Of a DNA stretch of 64,000 nt, positions 8,897 through 18,400 are shown one piece after another. This DNA comes from Thermocrinis jamiesonii (GTDB lineage: Bacteria; Aquificota; Aquificia; Aquificales; Aquificaceae). A program made the translations under genes and the position numbers. The stretch covers positions 186,650 to 250,649 of the forward strand of contig NZ_JNIE01000003.1 of the NCBI RefSeq assembly GCF_000702425.1, read 5' to 3'. The notes beneath the pieces are model-generated. The model ran no database searches and was not told where the DNA came from. It worked only from the letters and a program-made list of their open reading frames with translations. Numbering within the stretch: position 1 is the first letter of the stretch; each line of letters starts with the position of its first letter.

Positions 8897-9097
8897 TTAG
8901 ATAAGATTTCTCTTCTTCATAGCCTTAATTATTCTCTTTCTCGCTTGGCGTTCTCTTCTTTTCCTTTTCTCGCTTGGTTTTTCATAAAACTGGCGTCTTC
9001 TTACTTCTGTTAGTATTCCTTCTTTTTCTACTATCCTCTTAAATTTCTTGAGTGCCTTTTCAAAGGGTTCATTTTCTTCAACCACCACCAATACCAA
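8897..9097 (-). CDS. rpsU: Small ribosomal subunit protein bS21
   Basis: A 66-residue basic protein of the 30S platform. It reads [20 protein letters not shown], matching the usual bS21 start, and ends in a run of Arg/Lys-rich helix ([20 protein letters not shown]). The TTG at 9097 is chosen as start because GAGGAGG stands at the right distance before it. The upstream GTG at 9106 is part of that Shine-Dalgarno sequence itself and would add three residues. The next gene upstream, queD, ends 12 bases before the GTG, so the two are probably co-transcribed. Confidence 0.93.
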   Translation of the reverse strand: MVLVVVEENEPFEKALKKFKRIVEKEGILTEVRRRQFYEKPSEKRKRRERQARKRIIKAMKKRNLI

Positions 9098-9118
9098 CTT
9101 TTTCACCTCCTCTATAAA

Positions 9119-9619
9119 TTATAACACGTTTTCCGAATACTCCGCTTTTGAGGTTGCGGTCTCCCAAAGGACGACTTTTATTACTTTAACCTCTTCCAAC
9201 AAATTTGCTTCTTTTAGTTTTTGCTTTAAGAAATCATAAAAGAATTTGGCAAGGGCTTCCGCTGTAGGACAAAAGTCTACGGGAAATATTTTTAATGCTC
9301 CGTACTTTTCTGCCAACTGTTTGAGTTCTGGATACATCGGGTCATTTACGTCTATTATAAAGCTGTGGTCTATGGTGTCTATTAAATCTTTTAGGGCATT
9401 CTTGACGTGATAAAAGTCTATTACCATATCCTGCTCGGATAGACTATCCGAACCCAAAACCACTTCCAAGACATAACTATGTCCATGTAGGTTGACACAC
9501 TTGTTTACAGGTATTTCCTTTCCTAAGGAAAAGTTTGAACCTCTCCCATGCGTTAAGTTTTGTTTCCAAACCCTGTGTCCTGCTTCAAATCTAAAGGTCT
9601 TTGATATCTGCCACTTCAA
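9119..9619 (-). CDS. queD: 6-pyruvoyl-tetrahydropterin synthase / QueD family protein
   Basis: A 166-residue T-fold enzyme. Zinc ligands are visible as His15 (FEAGHRVW) and His45/His47 (CVNLHGHSY). The same stretch contains the CxxxHGH arrangement of 6-carboxytetrahydropterin synthases (QueD), with Cys41 as the likely catalytic residue. DHSFII and [10 protein letters not shown] complete the active site. QueD converts dihydroneopterin triphosphate on the way to queuosine; a role in pterin synthesis is the alternative. It overlaps panD by four bases (ATGA-type coupling) and lies just upstream of rpsU. Confidence 0.88.
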   Translation of the reverse strand: MKWQISKTFRFEAGHRVWKQNLTHGRGSNFSLGKEIPVNKCVNLHGHSYVLEVVLGSDSLSEQDMVIDFYHVKNALKDLIDTIDHSFIIDVNDPMYPELKQLAEKYGALKIFPVDFCPTAEALAKFFYDFLKQKLKEANLLEEVKVIKVVLWETATSKAEYSENVL

Positions 9620-9996
9620 ACAAGCTCCTCCAATATTTCTCTTTTTACCTCCTTTATTCTGTTAAACTCATCCACATATACAAGTGTTGGTTTGAAACCG
9701 CTCAGCTCCTCTTGGTCAAAAAGGCCATAGGATGCTATTATGATTATGTCTCCCACTGCTCCTAATCTTGCTGCAGCTCCGTTTAACCTCACTTCTCCAG
9801 AATACTTAGGTGCGGGTATAACGTAAGTGGAAAACCTAACTCCATTGTTTATGTTATATACTTCTATCTTTTCATAAGGCAAAAGGTCTGCTGCCTCCAT
9901 AAGGCCTGCATCTAAGGACAGGCTACCCTCGTAGTGCAACTCTGTGCCAGTTATACGCGCTCTGTGTATCTTAGATTTTAGCAGAAACCTCCTCAT
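9616..9996 (-). CDS. panD: Aspartate 1-decarboxylase (pyruvoyl enzyme)
   Basis: A 126-residue proenzyme that makes beta-alanine for pantothenate and coenzyme A. The self-cleavage site YEGSLSLD places Gly24-Ser25, where Ser25 becomes the pyruvoyl group, and the downstream [20 protein letters not shown] block is typical. Length is normal for PanD. First gene of a short minus-strand group with queD and rpsU; a TATACT/TATATT-rich stretch just upstream could be its promoter. Confidence 0.95.
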   Translation of the reverse strand: MRRFLLKSKIHRARITGTELHYEGSLSLDAGLMEAADLLPYEKIEVYNINNGVRFSTYVIPAPKYSGEVRLNGAAARLGAVGDIIIIASYGLFDQEELSGFKPTLVYVDEFNRIKEVKREILEELV

Positions 9997-10036
9997 GGGA
10001 GTATAAAAATATAAAAATCCTTAGATTTTTGCAAGC

Positions 10037-11080
10037 TCACCACCTCAGCTCGCTTCTTTTGGCGTAAGTTTGGGGTTTTGCTTGAAAGAAGTCCGTCTTT
10101 GTGTCATTTATCGTTCTAAACTGATCTATCCACTTCATAGGATTTTCCGTAACTTCTGGATAGAGAGGCTTGTAGCCGATTTGAGAAAGTCTAAGGTTGG
10201 ACAAATACTTTATGTATCTTTCAATAAGCTTGTCGTTTAGCCCAAGAATTTGGTTGTTGGTCACATATTTGCCCCACTCTATTTCCTTATCTGTCGCAAA
10301 CTTGAAAAACTCATAAACCCACCTGTTTATCTCAGGAGTGAAAAGCTCAGGCGATTCCTCTTTTAAAGTGTTGATTATATTTCTAAAAAGTGTCACATGC
10401 GTTAGCTCGTCCCTGTTTATGTACTTTATCTGCTGGACAGTGTTTAACATTTTCCCTTGTCTTCCCAGCGTGTAGAAAAAGGCAAAACCAGAGTAGAAGT
10501 AAAGGCTTTCAAGCACATAGTTCCCAAAAACCGCCTTTATAAAATTCTCTTCGTTAGGTTTTCTTATGAATTCGTTGTAAAGCTCCGCTATTACTTTGTT
10601 TCTTTCCATAAGTTTTTCGTCTTCTCTCCAGTAGTTGTATATTTCATCTGCCTTTCTTGGATCAACCACGCTTTCCAGTATGAACTGATAAGAGTAAGAG
10701 TGTAGCGCTTCTTGGAATTCCTGAGAGGTAATAGCCATTACGAGTTCTGGTGCGGTCAAATACCTTGCAAACTCCTTTAGCATATTCACTTGATAGCTAT
10801 CCAAGGCTATAAGAAAGCTCAGCACAAGTTCGTATGCCCTCTTTTCGTGTTCAGACAGCAGTTTTTCGTATTGCTTTTTGTCTTCCAGCATTGGTATTTC
10901 TTCCGGTATCCAGAAGTTGGTAAAACCCATGGTTTTGTATAGATCGTATGCCCATTGGTATTTTATGTTGTTAAGCTCCATTATGTTGGTTGGATTTCCA
11001 AAGACGATCCTTCTTTTACTTGCGGAACGGTCCCCTTTTGGATTAAAAATTAGCACCCTTTCCATGTCAGTTTTTAACAT
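10037..11080 (-). CDS. nrdB: Ribonucleotide reductase class I small subunit
   Basis: A 347-residue R2 subunit that houses the diiron-tyrosyl radical for deoxyribonucleotide synthesis. The metal ligands can be followed: Asp in ALDSYQVNM, Glu and His in SQEFQEALHSYSYQF, Glu in VLESLYFYSGFAFFY, and Glu/His in NRDELTHVTLF. A Tyr after the EALH motif could be the radical residue. Length shows there is no intein. No large subunit lies next to it. Start is uncertain: ATG at 11080 (TATACT 4 bases upstream) or ATG at 11065. Confidence 0.93.
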   Translation of the reverse strand: MLKTDMERVLIFNPKGDRSASKRRIVFGNPTNIMELNNIKYQWAYDLYKTMGFTNFWIPEEIPMLEDKKQYEKLLSEHEKRAYELVLSFLIALDSYQVNMLKEFARYLTAPELVMAITSQEFQEALHSYSYQFILESVVDPRKADEIYNYWREDEKLMERNKVIAELYNEFIRKPNEENFIKAVFGNYVLESLYFYSGFAFFYTLGRQGKMLNTVQQIKYINRDELTHVTLFRNIINTLKEESPELFTPEINRWVYEFFKFATDKEIEWGKYVTNNQILGLNDKLIERYIKYLSNLRLSQIGYKPLYPEVTENPMKWIDQFRTINDTKTDFFQAKPQTYAKRSELRW

Positions 11081-11107
11081 AAAAAGTATAGCATACCTGG
11101 GGGGATG

Positions 11108-11722
11108 TTAGATTTTCTGAGAAATCTCTTTACACTTAGTGTTCAATATACCAAAACTTCCCCCTCTTTTTCTGTAAGCTATTTTCAATTCTCCTGTTTT
11201 GGCGTCTATAAAAGGTAGAAAATAGACACCACTTTCTTGAAGCTCAAGGATGGCATCCTCTTCGCTCATGGGCTTTTCTATTACCAGCTCTTCCTCAATT
11301 ATCTGAGGTTTTTCCCTTTCCTCAGAAGGTGCAATCATAGCGTTTATAACTTCTTCCTTTATCTTAGCACCGCGCCTTCTTTGTTCCAATCTTCTCTGTT
11401 TTAGCTTTATTATCTGCCTTTCCGCTTCATCAAGCACCTTGTCTAATGCGGAAAATACGTCTATATCCTCCTCCCATGCGTGGATGACCCCACCGCCCCA
11501 GGTTTTTAAGTACAGATCCAAATCAACCCTATAAACTGTAGGTCTGCTTTCACCTGCGTATTCCTTATGCTTTGCCCTTGAAGCGGATAGGGTTACTACA
11601 ACTTCTACTTGATCTTCTTCCGCTTCTTTTAAAAGCCTAGAAAACCTTTCCAACTTACTTTCTACAAAACTCTTCATAGCGTCTGTCCACTGAACCGCCT
11701 TTCCCACAAATTCTATGTTCAT
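11108..11722 (-). CDS. hpf: Ribosome hibernation promoting factor, long form
   Basis: A 204-residue long HPF. The N-terminal ~110 residues form the ribosome-binding domain (IEFVGKAVQWTDAMKSFV, RVDLDLYL, DVFSALDKVLDEAERQI). A charged linker leads to the C-terminal dimerisation domain beginning KPMSEEDAILELQESGVYF. Long forms bring two 70S ribosomes together into inactive 100S dimers in stationary phase or stress. AGG of TTTGGAGG provides a ribosome-binding site. It stands alone between nrdB and the Crp/Fnr gene, on the same strand as both. Confidence 0.93.
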   Translation of the reverse strand: MNIEFVGKAVQWTDAMKSFVESKLERFSRLLKEAEEDQVEVVVTLSASRAKHKEYAGESRPTVYRVDLDLYLKTWGGGVIHAWEEDIDVFSALDKVLDEAERQIIKLKQRRLEQRRRGAKIKEEVINAMIAPSEEREKPQIIEEELVIEKPMSEEDAILELQESGVYFLPFIDAKTGELKIAYRKRGGSFGILNTKCKEISQKI

Positions 11723-11772
11723 AAGAAACCTCCAAATGTTTGTGGAAGTATAAAAATTTTAACAAATTTTTG

Positions 11773-12477
11773 CTAAACCGATAACCTTTCCAACTCTCTA
11801 CGTTTAAGTATCTCTATAAAACCCCTTTCGGTGTTTATAATGCCCATCTTCTTCCACTTACTCATTACCCTTATGGTAGTTTCCACAGTGGTGCCGGTCA
11901 TTTCTGCTATGTCGTTCCTCGTCAATGGAGCATCTATGACTATGGTATCCTCATACTTTTTACCTATTCTGTCTGCTATCTCTAAAAGGACCTTTGCGAT
12001 TCTTTCCTCTACCTTACCGCCCGCTATACTCTTTAAAGTTTCATATGTTTGCAACAAGGTTGCAGTAGCCTCACAGGTCATTTTAATAGCAATGGCAGGA
12101 TGTTTTATGGCCAAGTTTATAAAATCTTTGTTAGATATGTAAAGGGTTCTTGATTCTGTTATAGCCTTAGCTGTGTAGGTATTTTTGGGAGTTCTTTTTC
12201 CCCATTCTATCCAACCGAATATGTCGCCCGGATATACAAGACGAACTATTACTATTTTTGCATCGTGAGTTTCTTTTAAAAGCTTTATCAATCCGTCAAG
12301 AAGTATGTATATGCCAGGTTCTGCCTCTTCTTCAAAAAACAGATATTCACCTTTTTTAAAGGTCTTTTCTTGCATATATTGAATGGCTTGTTTAAGCTCA
12401 TTTTCAGAAAGGTCCTCAAAAAGGTGCAGTTTTCTTAAATCCTTAATCTTCCCTTCTGCAGAAGTAACTTTTGCCAT
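11773..12477 (-). CDS. Crp/Fnr-family transcriptional regulator
   Basis: A 234-residue regulator. Residues ~15-130 form the cyclic-nucleotide-binding-type beta roll (KGEYLFFEEEAEPGIYILLDG, PGDIFGW). A long dimer helix follows, then a winged HTH near residues 180-215 (LTRNDIAEMTGTTVETTIRV). The cysteines needed for an Fnr iron-sulfur cluster are absent, so it is not an oxygen-sensing Fnr of the classical kind; the ligand is unknown. AGGAGG lies before the ATG. The start overlaps the upstream aminopeptidase by 43 bases, so translation is probably coupled. Confidence 0.88.
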   Translation of the reverse strand: MAKVTSAEGKIKDLRKLHLFEDLSENELKQAIQYMQEKTFKKGEYLFFEEEAEPGIYILLDGLIKLLKETHDAKIVIVRLVYPGDIFGWIEWGKRTPKNTYTAKAITESRTLYISNKDFINLAIKHPAIAIKMTCEATATLLQTYETLKSIAGGKVEERIAKVLLEIADRIGKKYEDTIVIDAPLTRNDIAEMTGTTVETTIRVMSKWKKMGIINTERGFIEILKRRELERLSV

Positions 12478-13511
12478 CCTTTTCCTCCTATCATTACTGT
12501 TGGTTCAAAGATAACGTAATCTGTGTGAAAGGGAACTTTATTGATACCACCAAAGGTGTGATTGTCCCCTATGGCTATATGCACTGTCCCCATTATTTTC
12601 TCACATTCCAAAATGTTATCTGCCCTTTTTGCCTTTGGATTTGTCCCCACGCCCAACTCTGCAATGATCCTTGCCCTTTCGTGCTCTTTGAAAACCTTTT
12701 CTAAATACTCTACGTATTGATCAAAACCTTCAACCTCTTCTACTGCACCATCTTTAAACTTGAAGGTTAAGGGACTATCGAATTGCCTGTCAGGTCCATA
12801 AAGAATGGTCATCTTACCGTAAGCTGAATCTTCCAACGGTGCGATAAAGGATTCTCCAGCAGGTAGATTGCCGTAATCTCCAGGGTTGTGAAACAGGCCC
12901 GTATCCGCTATACCATACCTTCCTTTTATGGAAAACTCCAGTTGAGTTCCATCTGCTTTTATTTCCACCCACTCCCCTTCGGTTAGTATATCCGCCACTT
13001 CTGTGCTAATTTTGCCTACTTCGTTCCAATCCACATCCATGGGACCGTAAAACATTTCTGGTTCAAAAAGGGGCATGGATGCATACCTTACCCCGAAGTA
13101 TTTCGTAAGAACTTTTCTGTAAAAGGTATGGGTTGTGGAGTAGTATGGAAAGGCTACCACCACCTGAGGCACATCCTTTGCATGCTCTTTGAGTATGCTT
13201 AAAACCTCTTCCTCTGAATAATTTTCTTTGTTTAGTATTCTGTCAAACAGACCTCTCTTTTTTAGCTCATCTATTGCAACTTCGCCAAAGGTGTTTAACC
13301 ATACCTCTTCTGGTGGCTCCTTTCCGTGCTGTCCAAGGGAAGGATAGCATATTTTTTTTACCTGCTTAGATATTGATCTTCCAACCTCGTAAAATTCCTC
13401 AAGAAGGTCAATCAAATAGCTTTTTGTATCGTCAGTAATTAAAAGCAGACTCTCGCTCTCTTTCAAATTCATATTGACACGATAGAGCCTTTCTATGTGA
13501 GTCTCAAACAT
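12435..13511 (-). CDS. M29-like aminopeptidase
   Basis: A 358-residue protein with features of leucyl aminopeptidase T/AmpS. It contains the block LPAGESFIAPLEDSAYGKM, the region ELGVGTNPKAKRADNILE, and GTVHIAIGDNHTFGG with His and Asp residues that would bind metals. The family are metal-dependent cytoplasmic aminopeptidases. The C-terminal ~14 residues run into the Crp/Fnr gene. Whether the enzyme is active in this lineage cannot be judged without mapping all metal ligands. Confidence 0.8.
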   Translation of the reverse strand: MFETHIERLYRVNMNLKESESLLLITDDTKSYLIDLLEEFYEVGRSISKQVKKICYPSLGQHGKEPPEEVWLNTFGEVAIDELKKRGLFDRILNKENYSEEEVLSILKEHAKDVPQVVVAFPYYSTTHTFYRKVLTKYFGVRYASMPLFEPEMFYGPMDVDWNEVGKISTEVADILTEGEWVEIKADGTQLEFSIKGRYGIADTGLFHNPGDYGNLPAGESFIAPLEDSAYGKMTILYGPDRQFDSPLTFKFKDGAVEEVEGFDQYVEYLEKVFKEHERARIIAELGVGTNPKAKRADNILECEKIMGTVHIAIGDNHTFGGINKVPFHTDYVIFEPTVMIGGKGWQKLLLQKGRLRI

Positions 13512-13532
13512 GTAATAAAAATTTAATACTTT

Positions 13533-14177
13533 TTAAACGGTTAAGGAAAGCAGTAAAGAGGGAAGAAGATTTATAAGCCTGACTTGCTCAAGAAGTCCAA
13601 AGATTTTAAGACCCAGCACGATAAGAAGGCCTCCACCTAAAAAGAGGGTGTTTGCAACAGATTGATCTCCTACAAACTTTCCCAAAAGGTAAAATCCAAA
13701 GGTTAAAGTCCCTTGGAAAGCAAGGACATAAAAAGCGGAAAATAAAACTCCCCTTCCAAATACACTACTTAAGATAGTTGAAGAGATCCCATCCATAAGT
13801 GCCTTTGAAAGTAAAAGACTACTGTCTTTCTTGTTTGCCTCAAGAAAGCATCCCATAAAGGTCATTGGACCAATGGTAAAAAGCAAAGATGCGGTCAAAA
13901 ATCCAGACTTTTTCTCTCCCTGAAGCCTTTCCATCCTCTCTTCCAACCGCAGTATATATCCAATCCCACTTCCAAAGAGGAGCAAAAAGAAAATTTTTAG
14001 AATCTCCGGTTTGTTCTCTGTCAGGAGCTTTATTCCCAAAAGGATCGTAAAAACTCCTATGGCGTGGGTTATACCGTTTTTAAACCTTTCCGGTATGTAT
14101 CTTTTGGCGTATAGTCCAACAGCAGAACCAAGGAGAATAAGTGCTGTATTTACCAGTGTGCCAAAGCCCACAAACAT
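13533..14177 (-). CDS. DUF554 family membrane protein
   Basis: A 214-residue integral membrane protein with about six hydrophobic segments. The N-terminus FGTLVNTALILLGSAVGLY and the later TIGPMTFMGCFLEANKKD and ALMDGISSTILSSVFGRGV blocks fit the DUF554 (YdfK-like) family, whose function is not known. The start lies 3 bases after the stop of the glycosyltransferase-like gene, so the two form one transcription unit. Confidence 0.85.
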   Translation of the reverse strand: MFVGFGTLVNTALILLGSAVGLYAKRYIPERFKNGITHAIGVFTILLGIKLLTENKPEILKIFFLLLFGSGIGYILRLEERMERLQGEKKSGFLTASLLFTIGPMTFMGCFLEANKKDSSLLLSKALMDGISSTILSSVFGRGVLFSAFYVLAFQGTLTFGFYLLGKFVGDQSVANTLFLGGGLLIVLGLKIFGLLEQVRLINLLPSLLLSLTV

Positions 14178-14180
14178 ATG

Positions 14181-15374
14181 TTAGCTTTGCTGAGAGGTTT
14201 TAAGTATGTTGGAAAATAGCTCGTAAAGAAAGTCTGCTCTGTCTTGGGGTGTGTATCTTTCAAAGACTTTCTGTCTTGCCCTTTCTCCAATTTCTAAAGC
14301 TTCGTCCGGATTGTCCAAATAATAAAGAACTTTCTCTTCTATTTCAGCTCTGTCCAACGGAAGATAGGTTATTACTTCTTCTTCTGGATTGAAAAAGCCA
14401 GGGAGGGTTGCCCTGTAATCCACAAACATGGCACATCCCATACATGCTACCTCCAAAGGGACAAAGCCTATGCCCGTTGGTACGCTGTGAGGATAGGAAG
14501 TGATAACAATAAGACTTTGTCCCAAAAGATCCAGAAGCTCGTTCCAGTTCTGAGGCACTATGGACTGATGTCCTTCAAAGAGTTCTCCCTGAACTTCCCC
14601 AAAGATCTTTAACTCCATGCCGTCAAGAAAGCTAAGCAAAAACCACCTTTTCTTTGCGGTAGCATAAAGGGATATTTGATTTAAAAAGGTTAAAAACTCC
14701 TGAGGTTTTTCTTGCTTCCACTTGATGTATTCTTCCTGAAGGTTCGGGTTAAACATTGAAAGTATATAGTCGTGGGCTTGAAGTATATGGACTTCTGGAT
14801 TTCTAAACATAAAATCTCCCACTTCAAAGAATACGCCCAAGAACTCTTGCTTAACACTTTGAGCGACATGGTTTGCAATGATGTTTGGGTCTATTGCGGG
14901 TCCAAAGAAGGCAAGGTTTATATTCCTTTCTATGCTTGGTTCTTTCATCTGCTGAAGGTCTAAGAAAGGTGTAATGTAAGAGGGTATCTGTTTTATCCCA
15001 AGGAAAGCTAAGCTGTCTGCGTATTTGAGGTCACAAACTATTGGCAGAAAGTTGGTGGCAGAGCTTATATCCATAAGCGGTGGAAAGTTAAACAAAGGTT
15101 CATCTGTGAAGATAGACACATGCACAAAACCAGCGGCATCAGAAAGAGCTTTCTTGCTATCCTCTTGATTTACGGTAATCACACCGTTGGCGTTTAGGTC
15201 TATACAGAAAAAGGGTGAGAAGTCTAAAAGCTCTTTAACTTTTTCGTTTAACTCTCCTTCTGCTATGTTTAACTCCAACACTTCTGCACCTTTTTCTTTG
15301 AAGCTTCTGACAAGAGCTTTAAAGTGTCTTGCTAAACCTTCGTATTCTCCGACTTTTAAAAACGCTACTCGCAT
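14181..15374 (-). CDS. CgeB-like glycosyltransferase family protein
   Basis: A 397-residue soluble protein with a two-domain Rossmann look. The C-terminal half resembles the GT-B/CgeB group: VPTGIGFVPLEVACMGCAMF, then NPEEEVITYLPLDRAEIEEK and the helix ALEIGERARQKVFERYTPQD that typically ends such enzymes. The N-terminal half is divergent. The acceptor is unknown; flagellin or envelope sugars are possibilities since a flagellar cluster is present in the window, but that is inference. An exact TATAAT lies 6 bases before the ATG with no ribosome-binding site. Confidence 0.7.
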   Translation of the reverse strand: MRVAFLKVGEYEGLARHFKALVRSFKEKGAEVLELNIAEGELNEKVKELLDFSPFFCIDLNANGVITVNQEDSKKALSDAAGFVHVSIFTDEPLFNFPPLMDISSATNFLPIVCDLKYADSLAFLGIKQIPSYITPFLDLQQMKEPSIERNINLAFFGPAIDPNIIANHVAQSVKQEFLGVFFEVGDFMFRNPEVHILQAHDYILSMFNPNLQEEYIKWKQEKPQEFLTFLNQISLYATAKKRWFLLSFLDGMELKIFGEVQGELFEGHQSIVPQNWNELLDLLGQSLIVITSYPHSVPTGIGFVPLEVACMGCAMFVDYRATLPGFFNPEEEVITYLPLDRAEIEEKVLYYLDNPDEALEIGERARQKVFERYTPQDRADFLYELFSNILKTSQQS

Positions 15375-15380
15375 ATGTTG

Positions 15381-15386
15381 ATTATA
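15381..15386 (-). promoter_or_regulatory. -10 element of the CgeB-like gene (TATAAT)
   Basis: TATAAT on the minus strand, 6 bases before the start codon at 15374. It belongs to the divergent intergenic region shared with reverse gyrase. Confidence 0.45.
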
Positions 15387-15452
15387 ACTTAAAATTAGTA
15401 AAGCGCTTAATTTATAATATCCCTGTGCTTAAGTAATTTTTCACCTAGCGTA

Positions 15453-15458
15453 TATAAT
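15453..15458 (+). promoter_or_regulatory. -10 element of reverse gyrase (TATAAT)
   Basis: TATAAT 9 bases before the ATG at 15468, with no Shine-Dalgarno sequence between. Leaderless transcription is inferred. Confidence 0.5.
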
Positions 15459-15464
15459 TAGTTA

Positions 15465-18400
15465 GTGATGATAAAGGCTATCTTCAGTAAATTGTGTCCT
15501 AATTGTGGTGGGGATATATCTTCGGAAAGGCTAACAAAGGGTCTTCCTTGTGAGAGGTGTCTTCCGGTTGTGGAGCATGATCTTTGTAAAAGTATCAAAG
15601 ATGGTTCATTGAAGAGTATATGCAATGTGGAAGAGGAGCTTTTGGAGTGGATGGAGGAGTTTAAAAGGGGACTTTCTGCAAGTCCGTGGGCTCTTCAGAA
15701 AACTTGGGCTAAAAGGGTGCTGGTTGGAAGTTCTTTTGCCCTCCTTGCACCTACGGGTGTGGGTAAAACCTCCTTTGGCCTTTCCATGGTTTCATTTTTG
15801 GCAAAAAAGGGGAAAAAGTCCTATGTGATACTTCCTACAAAGCTTTTGGTTGAGCAAACGGTAAGAAAGCTCAAAGATTTTGGCATAAAGGAAAATGAAA
15901 TACTTTTCTTTGGAGATGACAAAAACAAGGAAAAGGAAGAAAAGAAGAAAAGGCTTGTAGAAGGGCAATTCCTCGTTTTGATCACCACCTCTATGTTTCT
16001 TTACAAGAACTATCAAATTATACCAAAGGACTTTTCTTTTATCTTTGTGGATGACGTAGATTCCTTTTTGAAGACTGCAAAGAACGTGGATAAAGCCCTA
16101 TACCTTTTGGGATATACAGAGGAAGATATAGAGCTTGCCCTAAAACTGATAAAGCTTAAGGAAAAACCAAACAAAAGTCAGGAGGACTGGGACAAGATCA
16201 GGGATTATTCCAAACAACTACGGGAGATATCTAACCAAAAGGCTGGAGTCCTTGTGGTTTCTTCTGCAACCTCTAACCCAAAGTCCAGCAGGATAAAGCT
16301 TTTTAGAGAACTTCTTGGTTTTGAGGTAGGCACACCTACCTTTTACCTGAGAAACATAGTGGATGCTTACGAAGATATCAATGCCCTACCTTTGGAAGAG
16401 TGGATAAGAAAACTTGGAAAAGGAGGTCTTATTTTTGTGCCTTCGGACAAAGGTAAGGAATACGTGGATCTTCTTAAAGAAGAGCTAAGCTTTAAGGGTA
16501 TATCTTCTTTAACCTACGAAGAGCTGACGGAAGAAAACCTAAGGCTCTTTGAAAGTGGGCAGGTGGATGTGCTAATTGGCATAGCATCCTACAGAAATCC
16601 CTTAGCCCGTGGCTTTGACATGCCTCATGTAGTAAGGTATGCTCTGTTTTATGGGGTGCCAAAGATAGTGGTTTCGTTAAAGCTTGAGTCTAATCTGTCC
16701 CATCTTCTTTGGGCTTTGAGTTCCATAAGGTCTAACATAGTTAAGAAACTTCCTCAACTTTCTCAAAAGCTTGATGGATGGCTTTCTCAGTTAAGAAGTT
16801 ATCAGTATCTCACTGAAGAATTTCTAAGCGACAAGCCTGAGTTGAAGGCTAAGATAGATAGGTTAAAGGCTGAGCTGGAAGAATTCCTTAGGTCAGAAGA
16901 GGTTTTAAGCATTCTCAGACAGTCCGAAGATGTGAGTTTGAGGGTTACGGAGGAAGGTTATCAGCTGGTAGTTTCGGACGTGACCGGTTATTTGCAGGCG
17001 AGCGGTAGGACTTCACGAATGTTTGCAGGTGGAATAAGCAAAGGGCTTAGCTTAGTTCTCGTAGATGACAAAAGAGCTTTCAATCATTTAATTAAAAAGG
17101 TAAGGTGGTTTAGTGAAGACATTCAATTTGTTAAAGTGGGAGAGATAAACCTTGAGGAGCTGATGCAGGAGATAGAAAAGGACAGGAACCTTATAAGAGA
17201 GTTTATAAAGAGTGAGAAACCTTCCAACAACACTGACCTTTTAAAACCTGTCCTTATAGTGGTGGAATCTCCCAACAAAGCCCGGACCATTGCCAACTTT
17301 TTTGGAAAGGCTGTGCGAAGAAGGGTTGGTGGTCATGAGGTTTTGGAGACTTCAACCGAAAGCCGTTATTTGATGATAACCGCATCTTTGGGACATGTTT
17401 TGGACCTGGTCAATGAAGGTGGATTTCATGGAGTAATTTTGAACGATGGAATTCAACCTATGTATGAGGTCATAGAGGGCAAGAGGGAATTGGTGGAAAG
17501 TTTGAGAAAGTTGGCTTTTGAAAGCGAAGAAGTTTTCATAGCGACGGACCCAGATGCGGAAGGGGAAAAAATAGGGTGGGACATAGCTCAACTTCTAAAG
17601 CCCTTTGCTAAAAGCATAAAACGTATGGAATTTCACGAGATAACAAAAAAGGCTATCGTCAAAGCCCTCAACGAGCTAAGGGATGTGGACGAAAACAAGG
17701 TTAAGGCGCAGATAGTCAGGAGGGTTTCGGACAGATGGGTTGGGTTTGAGTTTTCACAAATGCTTTGGTCCGCTTTTGGTAAAAACTGGCTGTCCGCAGG
17801 AAGGGTTCAAACACCCGTTCTTGGTTGGATAGTGGAAAGGGAAAAAGAACACAGAAAAAAGATCTATAAAGTTTTGGTAAATTTAGGAGAAAAGGACAGA
17901 AGGCTCGTAGTTGAATTTTCGTTTGAAGACAAGCAATCCGCAAAGGAGTTTTTTGACAGCTTAGAGTATGTGGAAGTGCATACTCTTTCCGAGAAGGAGG
18001 AGTTAAGGTATCCTCCACCACCTTATAGAACGGACACCATGCTAAAGGACGCCAGCGACAAGTATAGATTTTCCCTTCCAAAGACAATGGAGCTTGCCCA
18101 AACGCTCTTTGAACTTGGTTTTATAACATACCACAGGACAGACTCAGTGAGGGTTTCCGATTACGGAATTGCCTTAGCAAAGGAGTATATAAAAGAAGAG
18201 TTTGGAGAGGAATACTTTAATCCAAGGGTTTGGGGAGAGGGTGGAGCCCACGAGTGTATAAGACCTACAAAGATGCTTGAACCAGAAGAACTAAGGTCCA
18301 TGCAGGTGAGCGGACAGCTTGAAGGCATAACCAATCAGCACATACTTCTTTACGAGCTAATATTCAAAAGGTTCGTCGCAAGCCAGATGAAGCCGGTAAA

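Noticed and set aside
10037-11080. Intein in the ribonucleotide reductase small subunit
   Set aside because: The protein is 347 residues with all metal ligands at usual spacing, so no insertion is present.
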